Assembly (NCBI GenBank): GCA_028708425.1
Contig: JAQVYY010000023.1
Location: 1-49,880, forward strand
DNA length: 49,880 bases
Direction: 5' to 3'
From: Bacteroidales bacterium
GTDB lineage: Bacteria > Bacteroidota > Bacteroidia > Bacteroidales > Tenuifilaceae
Positions 1-8,469 of the stretch are shown piece after piece; the stretch's first letter is position 1, and each line of letters opens with the position of its first letter. Both the position numbers and the translations under genes were made by a program. The notes under the pieces are model-generated. The model was not told the DNA's origin, ran no database searches, and saw nothing but the letters and a program-made list of their open reading frames with translations.

Positions 1-5
1 TTTAT

Positions 6-1253
6 TTATTCCGACACTTTCAATTTACTCTTATTCCTATACTGCGACATATCCGATACCACCACCCTATCATTGGGTTGCAAACCGGAAATCACCTCTA
101 CGTACTCGTAATTGCTTTCGCCCAATTGCACTTTTCGTTTTACGAGGGTTGAGCCATCCATTACAAACAGTTCATACGACCCTTGTCCGCTATAGTAAGG
201 ACCATTGGCAATACGCATTACATCTTGCTTAATGGCATTCATTACATACACATCGGTTTTAAGGCCAGAACGTAAACGGGCGTTGTCATCGTCGTCCAAT
301 TGAACGGTAAATTGTATGATGCCATTTTTGGATAGCGGAGTCACACTGCTCACCATGCCCGTAAGCTCGTCTCTACCAATGCGCACCACTGTTTTGTTTC
401 CTGTAGCAATGCGGTCGCCATAGCTATCGGCAATTTCACCATCTACACGAAAGTGCGACAAATCGGAAATGATGGCCACTTGTGTTCCCTGCGGCACACG
501 CACACCAACTTGATTGTTGATATAGGTAAGCGTGGCTTTACGGGGCGAGAGTATTTGCGCATCGTCTAAAATACGGCGGGTTTCGGCAAGCGATTTGCGG
601 AAAATTTCCAGCTCCAGTTCCTGTACCCTCAACTCAGATTCAGTAACCCGTTTATCGTTCTCAAACTTCTTTTTCGATTGTTCTTGCTCCAGCTTCGCCA
701 CGTTGTAACTCAGTTCCACTTCACGCACCCTATCGGTAGTTCCTGCACCAATGCTATCCAGGTATCTTTCGTTGCGCAGCTCCACCTGCATTTTATCAAT
801 CTGCATATCGTTCACCTTCAGCTGCATTTCCATATTGCTCAGTGCGCTACTGTTTATTACGTGTTGTTGCTCCATTCTATATTGACGCATCTTCAACTCG
901 TCCAGCATTTTGTGGTAATCGTTTTCAATGGTTTGTAGGTCCAACTTCAGTAAAGGCGTTCCAACATCCACCGAATCGCCCGCCTTTTTATATACCTCCA
1001 CAATTCTACTTTCGATGGGCGTATTAATAATCTCTTCAAATGCGGGAACCACTTTACCCGATGCGCTTACCGAAACCTCAATTGTACCATTGTCAACGGT
1101 TGAAAGTTGAATATTTTTAAGCGATATGCTATCGCGCAACAACGAGATAATGAGGATTATAACTACAATGGAAGCCACAACAACAGCACCTGTTCTTAGG
1201 AATTTGTTACGTCTTTCTTTTTGTAGAACTTCTTTGGGGATTTTTCTATCCAT
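6..1253 (-). CDS. HlyD/MacA-type efflux periplasmic adaptor subunit
   Basis: This is a 415-residue membrane-fusion (periplasmic adaptor) protein that would link an inner-membrane ABC or RND pump to an outer-membrane channel. One N-terminal membrane segment lies at about residues 21-40, followed by a beta/lipoyl half around 55-110 (GDSVDVGTPLLKLD), a long charged coiled-coil hairpin at about 110-230, the returning lipoyl half (SPRKATLTYINN, VPQGTQVAIISD) and a C-terminal beta-barrel/membrane-proximal region. Length and order fit the family. The ATG at 1253 is chosen because the basic N-terminus runs straight into the membrane anchor. Pump genes would lie downstream, beyond the left edge of the window, so the substrate cannot be told. 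A sigma-54 promoter and paired upstream dyads lie just 5' of it. Confidence 0.9.
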   Translation of the reverse strand: MDRKIPKEVLQKERRNKFLRTGAVVVASIVVIILIISLLRDSISLKNIQLSTVDNGTIEVSVSASGKVVPAFEEIINTPIESRIVEVYKKAGDSVDVGTPLLKLDLQTIENDYHKMLDELKMRQYRMEQQHVINSSALSNMEMQLKVNDMQIDKMQVELRNERYLDSIGAGTTDRVREVELSYNVAKLEQEQSKKKFENDKRVTESELRVQELELEIFRKSLAETRRILDDAQILSPRKATLTYINNQVGVRVPQGTQVAIISDLSHFRVDGEIADSYGDRIATGNKTVVRIGRDELTGMVSSVTPLSKNGIIQFTVQLDDDDNARLRSGLKTDVYVMNAIKQDVMRIANGPYYSGQGSYELFVMDGSTLVKRKVQLGESNYEYVEVISGLQPNDRVVVSDMSQYRNKSKLKVSE

Positions 1254-1277
1254 TTTAATTTTCTTTAGCCAGAGAAA

Positions 1278-1293
1278 GGCAAAGCGTGTACCA
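1278..1293 (-). promoter_or_regulatory. sigma-54 (RpoN) -24/-12 promoter for the efflux adaptor
   Basis: Read on the minus strand the sequence is TGGTACACGCTTTGCC. It matches the sigma-54 consensus TGGYACR-N4-TTGC at every conserved place, with the GG and GC doublets separated by ten bases. Transcription would start around 1267, leaving a short leader before the ATG at 1253. Sigma-54 promoters need an NtrC-type activator bound upstream, and paired dyads are present at 1337-1372. Confidence 0.75.
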
Positions 1294-1336
1294 TAACCGT
1301 ATTGCCTTGATAATCAGGCGGTGTGTAAAACAAAAG

Positions 1337-1372
1337 TGTTCGATAATGAACAGGAGTGTCCATTATCGAACA
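1337..1372 (-). promoter_or_regulatory. Paired upstream activator dyads (bEBP-type sites)
   Basis: There are two 16-bp dyads: TGTTC-N6-GAACA at 1337-1352 and TGTCC-N6-GAACA at 1357-1372. Their centres are 20 bp apart, about two helical turns. The two are also arranged as one larger perfect inverted repeat (GTGTTCGATAATG at 1336-1348 against its complement at 1361-1373). They lie roughly 45-95 bp upstream of the sigma-54 promoter, the usual place for an NtrC-family activator. The activator gene is not in this window. Confidence 0.6.
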
Positions 1373-1523
1373 CTATCAAGAGTAAAGCATTGAAAATAAT
1401 GATATTTGGATGTTTCAAAGTTGAAGTTGATATATTTGAGAATTAAACTAAAAAAATTCTTAAACAGATATATCAAAGGGCAACTCACAAAACAGAGCTG
1501 TGCAGAGGTCGATATTTTTTAAT

Positions 1524-1532
1524 TAAGTTTGT
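1524..1532 (+). promoter_or_regulatory. Possible Bacteroidota -7 box for pabB
   Basis: TAAGTTTGT matches the TAnnTTTG -7 element and lies about 25 bases before the chosen ATG. No clear TTG -33 element is seen at the expected distance, so this is tentative. Confidence 0.3.
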
Positions 1533-1556
1533 ATTTCAAAAAGTAAATATTTGGAG

Positions 1557-2522
1557 ATGAAGGAGAGTAATGTCTTTTTTGAGAAAATGGATTTATGGAC
1601 AAAAGAGAAAATACCCTATTTTTTTCTGATAGACTATAAGTCTCAGAAACCTTTAATTTATAGGTTAGATGAGCTGGAAGAGCATAATATAAAGATTCAT
1701 TTTCCACAAAAACCATATATTAATTCGCATAAAGAGGAGGTTACTATTTATAAGCATCCCATTTCATTCGAGAGCTATAAATATCAATTTGAGAAGGCCA
1801 TGGAGTTGATGGAACAGGCGAATGTTTGTTTGCTAAATTTAACTTGCGAAACTCCGCTTGGTTTGAATGTTCCTTTAGATTCTGTGTTTATGCAAGCGAG
1901 AGCTAAGTATAAAATATTTTACAATAATGAGTTTGTCTGTTTTTCTCCTGAGACATTTGTGCAAATAAAAGGGAACAAGATTGCTAGTTTCCCTATGAAA
2001 GGGACTATTGATGCGTCAATTTTAAATGCAGAGCATCTACTCCTGAATAATGAAAAAGAGATAGCCGAGCATAAGTCTACCGTAAGCTTGTTGTGTGATG
2101 ATTTAGCTGCAATTGCTGACAAAATAGAGGTAAAACGATATAGGTATATAGATCATATTAAAACAAGAGACAAGAATTTATTGCAGGTTAGCTCTGAGAT
2201 AGAAGGGCAAATAAAAGCCGCTTTTGAAAAACGTTATGGCTCACTAATAAAGCATTTGGTACCTGCCGGTTCAATTACGGGTACTCCTAAATCTGAGGCT
2301 TTACAGATAATAGATAAAACAGAAGTTCATAATAGAAATTACTATTCGGGTGTATGTGGTGTCTTTGATGGAGAGAGTTTGGACAGCTGTGTCCTGATTC
2401 GATATATTGAACAGAGAGATGGCTCTTTTTATTATAAGAGTGGAGGAGGAATAACTAGTCAAAGCAAAGTAGAAAATGAGTATCAAGAAATGATAGATAA
2501 GATATATGTTCCGGTGGATTGA
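1557..2522 (+). CDS. pabB: Aminodeoxychorismate synthase component I (PabB-like)
   Basis: Chorismate-binding enzyme (about 321 residues) that would aminate chorismate to 4-amino-4-deoxychorismate for p-aminobenzoate and folate. Visible family motifs are FPMKGTID near residue 148 (the PxKGT lysine signature of aminodeoxychorismate synthases), PAGSITGTPK, YYSGVCGVFDG and the C-terminal YKSGGGITSQSKVENEYQE chorismate-binding signature. It is the short form lacking most of the N-terminal TrpE-like half, as is common in Bacteroidota. A TTG six bases earlier is in frame, but ATG 1557 is preferred. It overlaps the next gene by 17 bases, so translation is probably coupled. The glutaminase subunit PabA is not nearby. 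Anthranilate or isochorismate synthase is less likely given MKGT and the pabC-like neighbour. Confidence 0.88.
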   Translation: MKESNVFFEKMDLWTKEKIPYFFLIDYKSQKPLIYRLDELEEHNIKIHFPQKPYINSHKEEVTIYKHPISFESYKYQFEKAMELMEQANVCLLNLTCETPLGLNVPLDSVFMQARAKYKIFYNNEFVCFSPETFVQIKGNKIASFPMKGTIDASILNAEHLLLNNEKEIAEHKSTVSLLCDDLAAIADKIEVKRYRYIDHIKTRDKNLLQVSSEIEGQIKAAFEKRYGSLIKHLVPAGSITGTPKSEALQIIDKTEVHNRNYYSGVCGVFDGESLDSCVLIRYIEQRDGSFYYKSGGGITSQSKVENEYQEMIDKIYVPVD

Positions 2523-3102
2523 AAGCATACGTGTGGTTAGCGGTATACCTCAAAACTTATATTGGCATCAAAAACGGATGGATGAGACTTTTGAGCAATT
2601 TGCTGCTATTGCGTGCCCATTCTCTTTACATGCAATTTTTAGTGATATGCGGTTCCCCCAGCTCGGCCTGCATAAATTACGCATCGTTTACAATCTAAAT
2701 AGAATTGAAAAAATAGAGCTCTCGGCCTATTCAATACGGAAAATTTCTAGATTTTATCTGGTAGAGCGGAATGATATAAATTACTCCTATAAATTTGAAA
2801 ATAGAACATCTATTGACTCTGTGAATCATTTAGAAGCAGAACCTATTATTGTAAAGCAAGGCCTAATAACAGATACTCGTTACGCTAACCTTATTTTCAA
2901 AAAGGGTAATTATTGGTACACACCTTCTACATTTTTGCTAAATGGAACTATGCGACAGAAATTATTGAGAGAGGGTTTTATCCAAGAGTGCAAGATAGGT
3001 GTAGAAGATCTTTTCAACTATTCGCATTTTAAACTTATTAATGCAATGATGCCCCCAGAGCAAGCCCTGCTTTATAGTATCGATTTACTTGTTAGAGGTT
3101 AG
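2506..3102 (+). CDS. pabC: Class IV aminotransferase fold protein (4-amino-4-deoxychorismate lyase, PabC-like)
   Basis: A 198-residue PLP enzyme of fold type IV. It would convert aminodeoxychorismate, the product of the overlapping upstream gene, to p-aminobenzoate plus pyruvate. Visible signs are the lysine in YSYKFENR (expected Schiff-base residue), the AEPIIVKQGLITDTRYANL stretch matching the family's glutamate and cofactor-phosphate loop, and the C-terminal INAMMPPEQA region. It is shorter than E. coli PabC (about 270 residues) and begins without the usual N-terminal cap. Compact versions often sit beside or fused to PabB. The 17-base overlap with pabB supports this assignment over branched-chain or D-amino-acid aminotransferase. 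Confidence 0.82.
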   Translation: MFRWIESIRVVSGIPQNLYWHQKRMDETFEQFAAIACPFSLHAIFSDMRFPQLGLHKLRIVYNLNRIEKIELSAYSIRKISRFYLVERNDINYSYKFENRTSIDSVNHLEAEPIIVKQGLITDTRYANLIFKKGNYWYTPSTFLLNGTMRQKLLREGFIQECKIGVEDLFNYSHFKLINAMMPPEQALLYSIDLLVRG

Positions 3103-3244
3103 CGAAGTGACACTGTATCAATCCCTTGCTGTTTGGCAATATTATTAGTTCGATATTTCAAAATTAATAAGCATACCTAGAGTTATGCCTGAGGCACTAC
3201 TGGTAATAACCTTTTCGAATTCATTATGCCTTAATGCTAAAAAA

Positions 3245-3318
3245 TGGCACAGTTTGAACCGAAATCACTGGCACTATGCGACCGAAATCACTGGCACAAA
3301 ACGAACCGGAATAGCCAC
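3245..3318. repeat. Three tandem 23-24 bp repeats resembling an IS21-family end
   Basis: The unit TGGCAC-N5/6-GAACCGAAATCAC recurs at 3245, 3269 and 3292, the last copy diverged (ACCGGAATAGCCAC). Multiple short subterminal repeats are typical of IS21-family ends. No istA/istB gene follows and no matching second end was found, so this would be a leftover end of a lost element. Confidence 0.4.
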
Positions 3319-3607
3319 GTCTATTGGAAAAGGTTTTAGCTTAAATTTCTAGGGTTTAAAAGCATGGTTTCGTCCATGCTGGGCATTGTATTGCCTAATT
3401 CTAGCGTTTTTGGTCAGGGACTCTTACTTTCTCCATAGCTTTTCGCTATTTGTGCTTTTTTCTTACAAGTTGAAGCCCCATTTGTTCAAAGTACCCCACC
3501 TTCCGAGCCTCCAATTTCCCTTTTAGCGTATTAAAAACATCCTATTAACTCCATAGCGCTGCGCCGATGCGGATATACGGGCGGGTGTAGTTCAATGACC
3601 TAAGAAA

Positions 3608-3719
3608 TACCGATAATAAAACTGGTTATGGCCAATGGAGCTTGCGACAATTGGGCATTTACCAGTTTTCAATCGGTACCTAGGCTTCTCGCTGGGCACT
3701 GCGTGCCGCTATGAAGCCT
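3608..3719. repeat. Cluster of nested inverted repeats
   Basis: A long imperfect inverted repeat pairs 3608-3636 with 3650-3677 (cores ACTGGT and ACCAGT). It is followed by AGGCTTC at 3682-3688 pairing with GAAGCCT at 3713-3719, with an inner hairpin GGCAC-TGC-GTGCC at 3695-3707. Such packing suggests a structured RNA or a palindromic mobile element. No known family is recognised. Confidence 0.45.
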
Positions 3720-3763
3720 TAGTATTGGTAGCAGTAATTATTTGGGTGACTGATTGGGGTTAA
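3713..3763 (+). repeat. Diverged 3' end of the 150-bp structured repeat
   Basis: The last 50 bases (GAAGCCTTAGTATTGG, then GCAGTAATTATTTGGG, then GATTGGGGTTAA) follow the order of the repeat's 3' third in other copies. The rest of the copy is not recognisable. Similarity was judged by eye. Confidence 0.35.
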
Positions 3764-3876
3764 ACAGCCACCACAACTCAAGTAATTTATAGTCTGCAAC
3801 ACATCCCCACAAACTCTATCAAAAAAGATTTCACAAAAAATTACATTCCTATAAAACTTATCACTAAATTGCAGGG

Positions 3877-3888
3877 TAAATCGATTTA
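3877..3888. promoter_or_regulatory. LacI-family operator upstream of the GH20 operon
   Basis: TAAATCGATTTA is a perfect 12-bp palindrome with a central CG flanked by A/T, the usual form of LacI/GalR-family operators. It lies 45 bp before the GH20 start codon. The second gene of the same operon encodes a LacI-family regulator, so autoregulation by that protein is the simplest reading. A weak -7 like element (TAGATTAG, 3887-3894) overlaps its right edge. Confidence 0.6.
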
Positions 3889-3932
3889 GATTAGTGGTTA
3901 CAAATAATTAGCAAACCCTAAAATACTGAGAA

Positions 3933-6248
3933 ATGAGTTTAAAAAGGATTATCGCCATTGGTTTTACAGCCACGCTTATTCTGAGCGGCTGTGCAAAAAA
4001 CAACCAGCAAATTAGCATTATTCCCCAACCCGTAAAGGTTGAAGTTCAAAAGGGTAAATTCACTTTTACACCAACCACACAGCTAGTTTTTGCCGACACA
4101 CAGCTAGAGTTTATTGCTGGTTACGCAGCTTCATTGTGGGAACCTTACCTTGGCTATGTGGTTGAGACCAGACAAACAGATGATTTTACGACACAAAATA
4201 CCGTTGTTTTAAAAATTGGGGAGATTGAAACCACTAACGAGGAGGGATACAGACTAATAATTACCAAGGATAACATTGAAATATCGGCAAATACGCCTGC
4301 AGGCGTACATTATGGCATACAAACACTTTACCAGCTTATTAGCTCGGGCAAAAACGGAAAGGTTGCATGCGTTTCCATTACCGATTACCCAAGGTTCGCC
4401 CATAGGGGAATGCACCTAGATGTATCGCGCCACTTTATGCCAATCGATTTTATTTATAGGACCCTCGACTATATGGCAATGCACAAGCTAAACCGCTTCC
4501 ATTGGCACCTAACCGACGACCAAGGCTGGCGTTTGGAAATCAAAAAGCACCCAAAGCTTACGGAAATTGGAGCGTGGCGAGTTGATATGGAGGATAGGCA
4601 CTGGAACGACAGACCGCTGGTTAACGACCCCGAGAACGCCACGTATGGCGGATTTTATACTCAAGAGCAGGTGCGCGAGGTGGTGGAATATGCAGCCCAA
4701 CGCAATATAATTGTGATGCCCGAAATTGAAATGCCTGCACACGCTATGGCGGCATTGGCAGCCTATCCTGAGCTATCGTGCACGGGCGAGAACCTTGGAA
4801 CGCCCCCAGGCGGCGTTTGGCCTATTACCCATATTTTTTGTGCTGGCAACGATAGGGTTTTTGATTTTATAGAGGATGTACTCATCGAGGTGATGGATCT
4901 GTTCCCTTCAAAATATATTCATATTGGCGGCGATGAGGCCGATAAAACCAACTGGGAAAAATGCCCTAAATGCCAAAAGCGAATAAAGAAAGAGGGTTTA
5001 AAAGATGAAGCTGAGCTGCAGAGCTACTTTATCCATAGAATTGAGACCTTTTTAAATGAGCATGATAGGAATTTAGTGGGATGGGACGAGATACTCGACG
5101 GCGGATTAGCACCCAACGCTACGGTAATGTCGTGGCGCGGTGAAGAGGGCGGAATTGCGGCAGTAGAACAGGGCAACAAGGCCATAATGTCGCCAGGAAG
5201 CCATTGCTACTTCGACCACTACCAAGGCGACTCTGCGCTCGAACCATTGGCCATTGGAGGTTTTACGCCGCTTAAAAAGGTTTACGAGTACGAGCCAATA
5301 CCCGAAGGGTTAACCGCCGAGCAAAGCGAGTTGATACTAGGCGCACAGGCAAATCATTGGACCGAATATATGCCCACCACACAACAGGTTGAATATATGG
5401 CATTCCCCCGTTTAGCCGCGCTATCGGAGGTGGTTTGGTCGACAAAGGAACAGAGAGATTGGTCCAGCTTCTGCGAAAGGATGACCGACCAGTACGCCCG
5501 TTACCAAAAGCTAGGCATAAACTACTCACATAGCGCATTTCAGGTTACCGTAACAACAAGCATCGACTCAATAAACCGGAACCTAATTCTTGAGCTGAGC
5601 ACCGAGGCGCATAACTCTGAAATAAGGTACACACTTAATGGCGAAGAGCCAGATAAAAATTCAAATGTTTACAAAAAGCCCATAACCATAAAAGAAACGG
5701 CTACGCTTAAGACGGTAACCTTCAAAAATGGTGAGGCAATGGGCAAGGCTCGTACAAACCATTACAACCTTCATAAGGCGTTCGCTGCCAACGTAACTTT
5801 ACAGCACCCCTCGCATAGCCGTTACGACGGCAAAAGCAACCTTACGCTGGTAAATGGTATTGAGGGCAGCATAAGCCACACCGATGGCAACTGGAAAGGT
5901 TTTTTGGGCAACGATATGGTAGCAACCGTTGACCTAGGCAAACCAACAAGCATTGAGCATATTTCTGTTGATGCGATGCAGAATACTGTTTCGTGGATAT
6001 TTTTCCCGCAGGAGGCCGTATTCGAAGTTTCTACCAATGGGAATGAGTTCACCATAATAGGACAAGAGCAAGCCCCTGAGTCACCCACAGCAGGTGGGAA
6101 AATCCTGTATAAATTCTTATGCGAAAAACAGATTGAAGGTATTCAATTCGTCAGAATTACGCTGAAAAATTTGGGGACTTGTCCTGTTGGGCATTTGGGC
6201 GAGGGAAAACCTGCATTCCTGTTTACCAGCGAGATTACTGTGGAATAA
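3933..6248 (+). CDS. Beta-N-acetylhexosaminidase, GH20 lipoprotein
   Basis: A 771-residue surface or periplasmic lipoprotein: hydrophobic signal ending in LSGC (Cys20). An N-terminal GH20b domain spans roughly residues 28-150, then the GH20 TIM barrel to about 510. The barrel contains HLTDDQGWRLEIKKHP and the catalytic Asp-Glu pair in HIGGDEADKTNW (D334, E335), where the Asp holds the substrate N-acetyl group. After the barrel come a chitobiase-type domain (NSEIRYTLNGEEPDKNS) and an F5/8 type C-like carbohydrate-binding domain at about 620-770. It should release terminal GlcNAc or GalNAc from glycans. First gene of a five-gene operon behind a LacI-type operator. Confidence 0.93.
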   Translation: MSLKRIIAIGFTATLILSGCAKNNQQISIIPQPVKVEVQKGKFTFTPTTQLVFADTQLEFIAGYAASLWEPYLGYVVETRQTDDFTTQNTVVLKIGEIETTNEEGYRLIITKDNIEISANTPAGVHYGIQTLYQLISSGKNGKVACVSITDYPRFAHRGMHLDVSRHFMPIDFIYRTLDYMAMHKLNRFHWHLTDDQGWRLEIKKHPKLTEIGAWRVDMEDRHWNDRPLVNDPENATYGGFYTQEQVREVVEYAAQRNIIVMPEIEMPAHAMAALAAYPELSCTGENLGTPPGGVWPITHIFCAGNDRVFDFIEDVLIEVMDLFPSKYIHIGGDEADKTNWEKCPKCQKRIKKEGLKDEAELQSYFIHRIETFLNEHDRNLVGWDEILDGGLAPNATVMSWRGEEGGIAAVEQGNKAIMSPGSHCYFDHYQGDSALEPLAIGGFTPLKKVYEYEPIPEGLTAEQSELILGAQANHWTEYMPTTQQVEYMAFPRLAALSEVVWSTKEQRDWSSFCERMTDQYARYQKLGINYSHSAFQVTVTTSIDSINRNLILELSTEAHNSEIRYTLNGEEPDKNSNVYKKPITIKETATLKTVTFKNGEAMGKARTNHYNLHKAFAANVTLQHPSHSRYDGKSNLTLVNGIEGSISHTDGNWKGFLGNDMVATVDLGKPTSIEHISVDAMQNTVSWIFFPQEAVFEVSTNGNEFTIIGQEQAPESPTAGGKILYKFLCEKQIEGIQFVRITLKNLGTCPVGHLGEGKPAFLFTSEITVE

Positions 6249-6273
6249 AATATAGGAGTAAGAAGAAATAGCT

Positions 6274-7308
6274 GTGAGTAAAAAGATTTCGTTAGCCGAT
6301 ATAGCCAAAAGCCTAGGAGTTTCAAAAACCTTGGTCTCTTTGGTGCTAAATAAAAAGGGGGATAAGTATGGAATTAATCAGCAAACCCAAAAAAAGGTAC
6401 TAGCCAAAGCCAAGGAGCTTAACTATAGTCCAAACGTGGTTGCGCAGGGATTCCGTACGGGAAAAACCAAAACCATTGGTCTAATTGTTTCCGATATAAC
6501 AAACCAGTTTTACTCTCGTATAGCTCGCAGAATTGAGGATTACGCCTGGGCGCAAGGGTACAGCGTAATTATTTGCAGCTCCGATGAGGATGTTGAGAAA
6601 GAGATTAATCGGATTAAGCTACTTAAAAGCAGAAAGGTAGATGGTCTAATTATCTCATCATCACAGCAAAATGCCGATGGGTTTAAACAGTTACGGAACA
6701 CCAAATTTCCGCATGTACTTATCGACCGATGCTTTAAAGAAACAGGCTCGCCCTGCGTTACCGTTGATAATACTACGGGAGCAAAAATGGCAGCAAAGCA
6801 TTTTTTGGAACAAGGGATAAAGGATATTGCCCTTTTGTCAATTACCCCAGAGCATATCTCAACGATTTCTGAACGCACCAATGGTTTCCTATCGGCTTTA
6901 GCAGAGGCAAAAATTAATATCCCTACCGAGTGGCACCTGAAAATTGCATTTAGTAAAATTGAAAGCGAAATGGAGAAGAAACTTGCCGAGCTTCATAAAT
7001 CGGGCAATATGCCCAAGGCAATTTTTGCGCTAAACAATAACCTCACATCGCACTGTTTGTTAGCGCTTCGTAAACTAAATATCAGTATTCCCAACGATAT
7101 TGCCCTTATTGGCTTCGACGACATGCTTTACTTCGGTTTTACGCAACCCTCGATTAGCGCGGTAAGCCAACCCGTTGAGGAGATTGGCGAAAAGGCATTC
7201 GACCTACTTTTACGGCAAATAAACGGCGAGATGATAACAAAAAGTGAGCGCTTTGTTCGCCTGCCAGTAAACCTCATAATTAGAGAATCATCAACTAAAC
7301 CCCAATAG
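6274..7308 (+). CDS. LacI/GalR-family transcriptional regulator
   Basis: A 344-residue regulator. The helix-turn-helix lies at residues 5-25 (LADIAKSLGVSKTLVSLVL), followed by the hinge helix (SPNVVAQGFRTGKTKTIGLI) and a periplasmic-binding-protein-like effector domain (VDGLIISSS, DNTTGAKMAAKHFLEQG, IALIGFDD). The start is GTG at 6274, with AGGAG at 6254-6258, 15 bases upstream and so rather distant. It lies 25 bases after the GH20 gene and 3 before the transporter, inside the operon it probably controls through TAAATCGATTTA at 3877. The effector is unknown. A mannose- or GlcNAc-derived sugar is inferred from the neighbours. Confidence 0.92.
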   Translation: MSKKISLADIAKSLGVSKTLVSLVLNKKGDKYGINQQTQKKVLAKAKELNYSPNVVAQGFRTGKTKTIGLIVSDITNQFYSRIARRIEDYAWAQGYSVIICSSDEDVEKEINRIKLLKSRKVDGLIISSSQQNADGFKQLRNTKFPHVLIDRCFKETGSPCVTVDNTTGAKMAAKHFLEQGIKDIALLSITPEHISTISERTNGFLSALAEAKINIPTEWHLKIAFSKIESEMEKKLAELHKSGNMPKAIFALNNNLTSHCLLALRKLNISIPNDIALIGFDDMLYFGFTQPSISAVSQPVEEIGEKAFDLLLRQINGEMITKSERFVRLPVNLIIRESSTKPQ

Positions 7309-7311
7309 AAT

Positions 7312-8469
7312 ATGTCACGCAACAAAACCTTTCCAATTTATTTAGCATTCCTTGCCATGGGCTTTGGCGATGCTGTTGGTCCATTTGTTGGTCTTGCCAA
7401 GGAACAATTCGCCCTTAGTAATTTCGAAGCGCAGCTCATTGCATTTATGGGATTTATAATGTTCGGAATTTTATCAATCCCCATGGGAATTTATCAGGAT
7501 AGAAAAGGGAAAAAAGTTGTGCTATTGCTTGGACTAGTTATAGCGTTAATAGGACTTACCATTCCGCTATTCGGGCTAAGCAGCTACGCTCTATTTCTAC
7601 TCACAATTTTACTTTTAGGCGCAGGCGCAGCAATACTGCAGGTGGCTGGTAACCCAATAATGCGCGATGTTTCGGCACCAGGTAAATATGCCCGTAACCT
7701 AAGCTTTGGGCAATTCATAAAGGCCATTGGTTCGCTGTCGGGTTCGCTAATACCCTTTGCTGCCGCAAAATGGTTTGGTGCCGACTGGAAAATCCTTTTT
7801 CCAATCTACGTATCGGCACTATTGCTTACCATTGTAATTATTGGGTTCACAAAGATAAAGGAAGAAAAACTGGACAAGGAGCCCGCCACTATGGAGAGCT
7901 GTTTCTCGTTGCTAAATAACAAATTCGTTCTGGCTATGGTGCTCGGAATATTTGTTTACGTTGGAATTGAAATATCTATAAGTTCTGGAGTACCTATTCT
8001 TCTGGAATCACGCTACGGTATCGAATTAAAGACGTGGGGTTTGCTAGGCAATGCATTTTTCTTTATTGCCATTCTCATTGGTCGCTTTCTAGGGTCAATT
8101 ATACTAAACTGGGCCAAACCCTCAGCATTTTTTAAAGCAACGGTTATTGCATCGATTGTTGGAATTGGGCTAATATTTGTAAACAACCAATTTGTTACCA
8201 TAGCGGGGATATTTATTACGGGGCTTGGCTTTGCCAATATATTCCCGCTCATCTTCTCAATTACCATTGATGCTATGCCCGAACGCTCGAACGAAATATC
8301 GGGCTTAATGGTAACCGCCATTGCGGGTGGTGCATTTATTCCGCCCATTATGGGCTATGTTGCTGATAAAACAACGGTACTAGGCGGTTTTATTGTGCCA
8401 CTAGTAGGCTTACTATTTGTTTCGTACCTTGCCTTTTCAAAGGCGAGTAAACTAAGTATTCAAAAATAA
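7312..8469 (+). CDS. MFS sugar transporter (FucP/GluP-like)
   Basis: A 385-residue inner-membrane protein with about twelve hydrophobic segments and major-facilitator signatures, for example QDRKGKKVVLL after the second helix. The layout (GFGDAVGPFVGLAK start, GAGAAILQVAGNP in the first half, GLGFANIFPLIFS in the second) resembles the fucose and glucose/galactose MFS group widespread in Bacteroidota. It would import the monosaccharide or small oligosaccharide released by the neighbouring hydrolases. It is 3 bases after the LacI gene, and its TAA stop shares one base with the ATG of the ROK kinase, implying coupled translation. Substrate specificity cannot be read from the sequence. Confidence 0.88.
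   Translation: MSRNKTFPIYLAFLAMGFGDAVGPFVGLAKEQFALSNFEAQLIAFMGFIMFGILSIPMGIYQDRKGKKVVLLLGLVIALIGLTIPLFGLSSYALFLLTILLLGAGAAILQVAGNPIMRDVSAPGKYARNLSFGQFIKAIGSLSGSLIPFAAAKWFGADWKILFPIYVSALLLTIVIIGFTKIKEEKLDKEPATMESCFSLLNNKFVLAMVLGIFVYVGIEISISSGVPILLESRYGIELKTWGLLGNAFFFIAILIGRFLGSIILNWAKPSAFFKATVIASIVGIGLIFVNNQFVTIAGIFITGLGFANIFPLIFSITIDAMPERSNEISGLMVTAIAGGAFIPPIMGYVADKTTVLGGFIVPLVGLLFVSYLAFSKASKLSIQK

Larger units (their letters stand above)
3103..3932. other. Gene-free 830-bp stretch with mobile-element debris
   Basis: No convincing reading frame is present on either strand. It holds three IS21-like end repeats (3245-3318), a set of nested hairpins (3608-3719) and a diverged end resembling the window's 150-bp repeat (about 3713-3763). 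The last 100 bases carry the promoter and operator region of the GH20 operon. The mixture suggests a site of repeated insertion and decay. Confidence 0.6.

Noticed and set aside
6-1253. Plus-strand open frames of 60-86 codons inside the efflux adaptor gene
   Set aside because: They lie antisense to a gene with clear family motifs and show no recognisable protein features.
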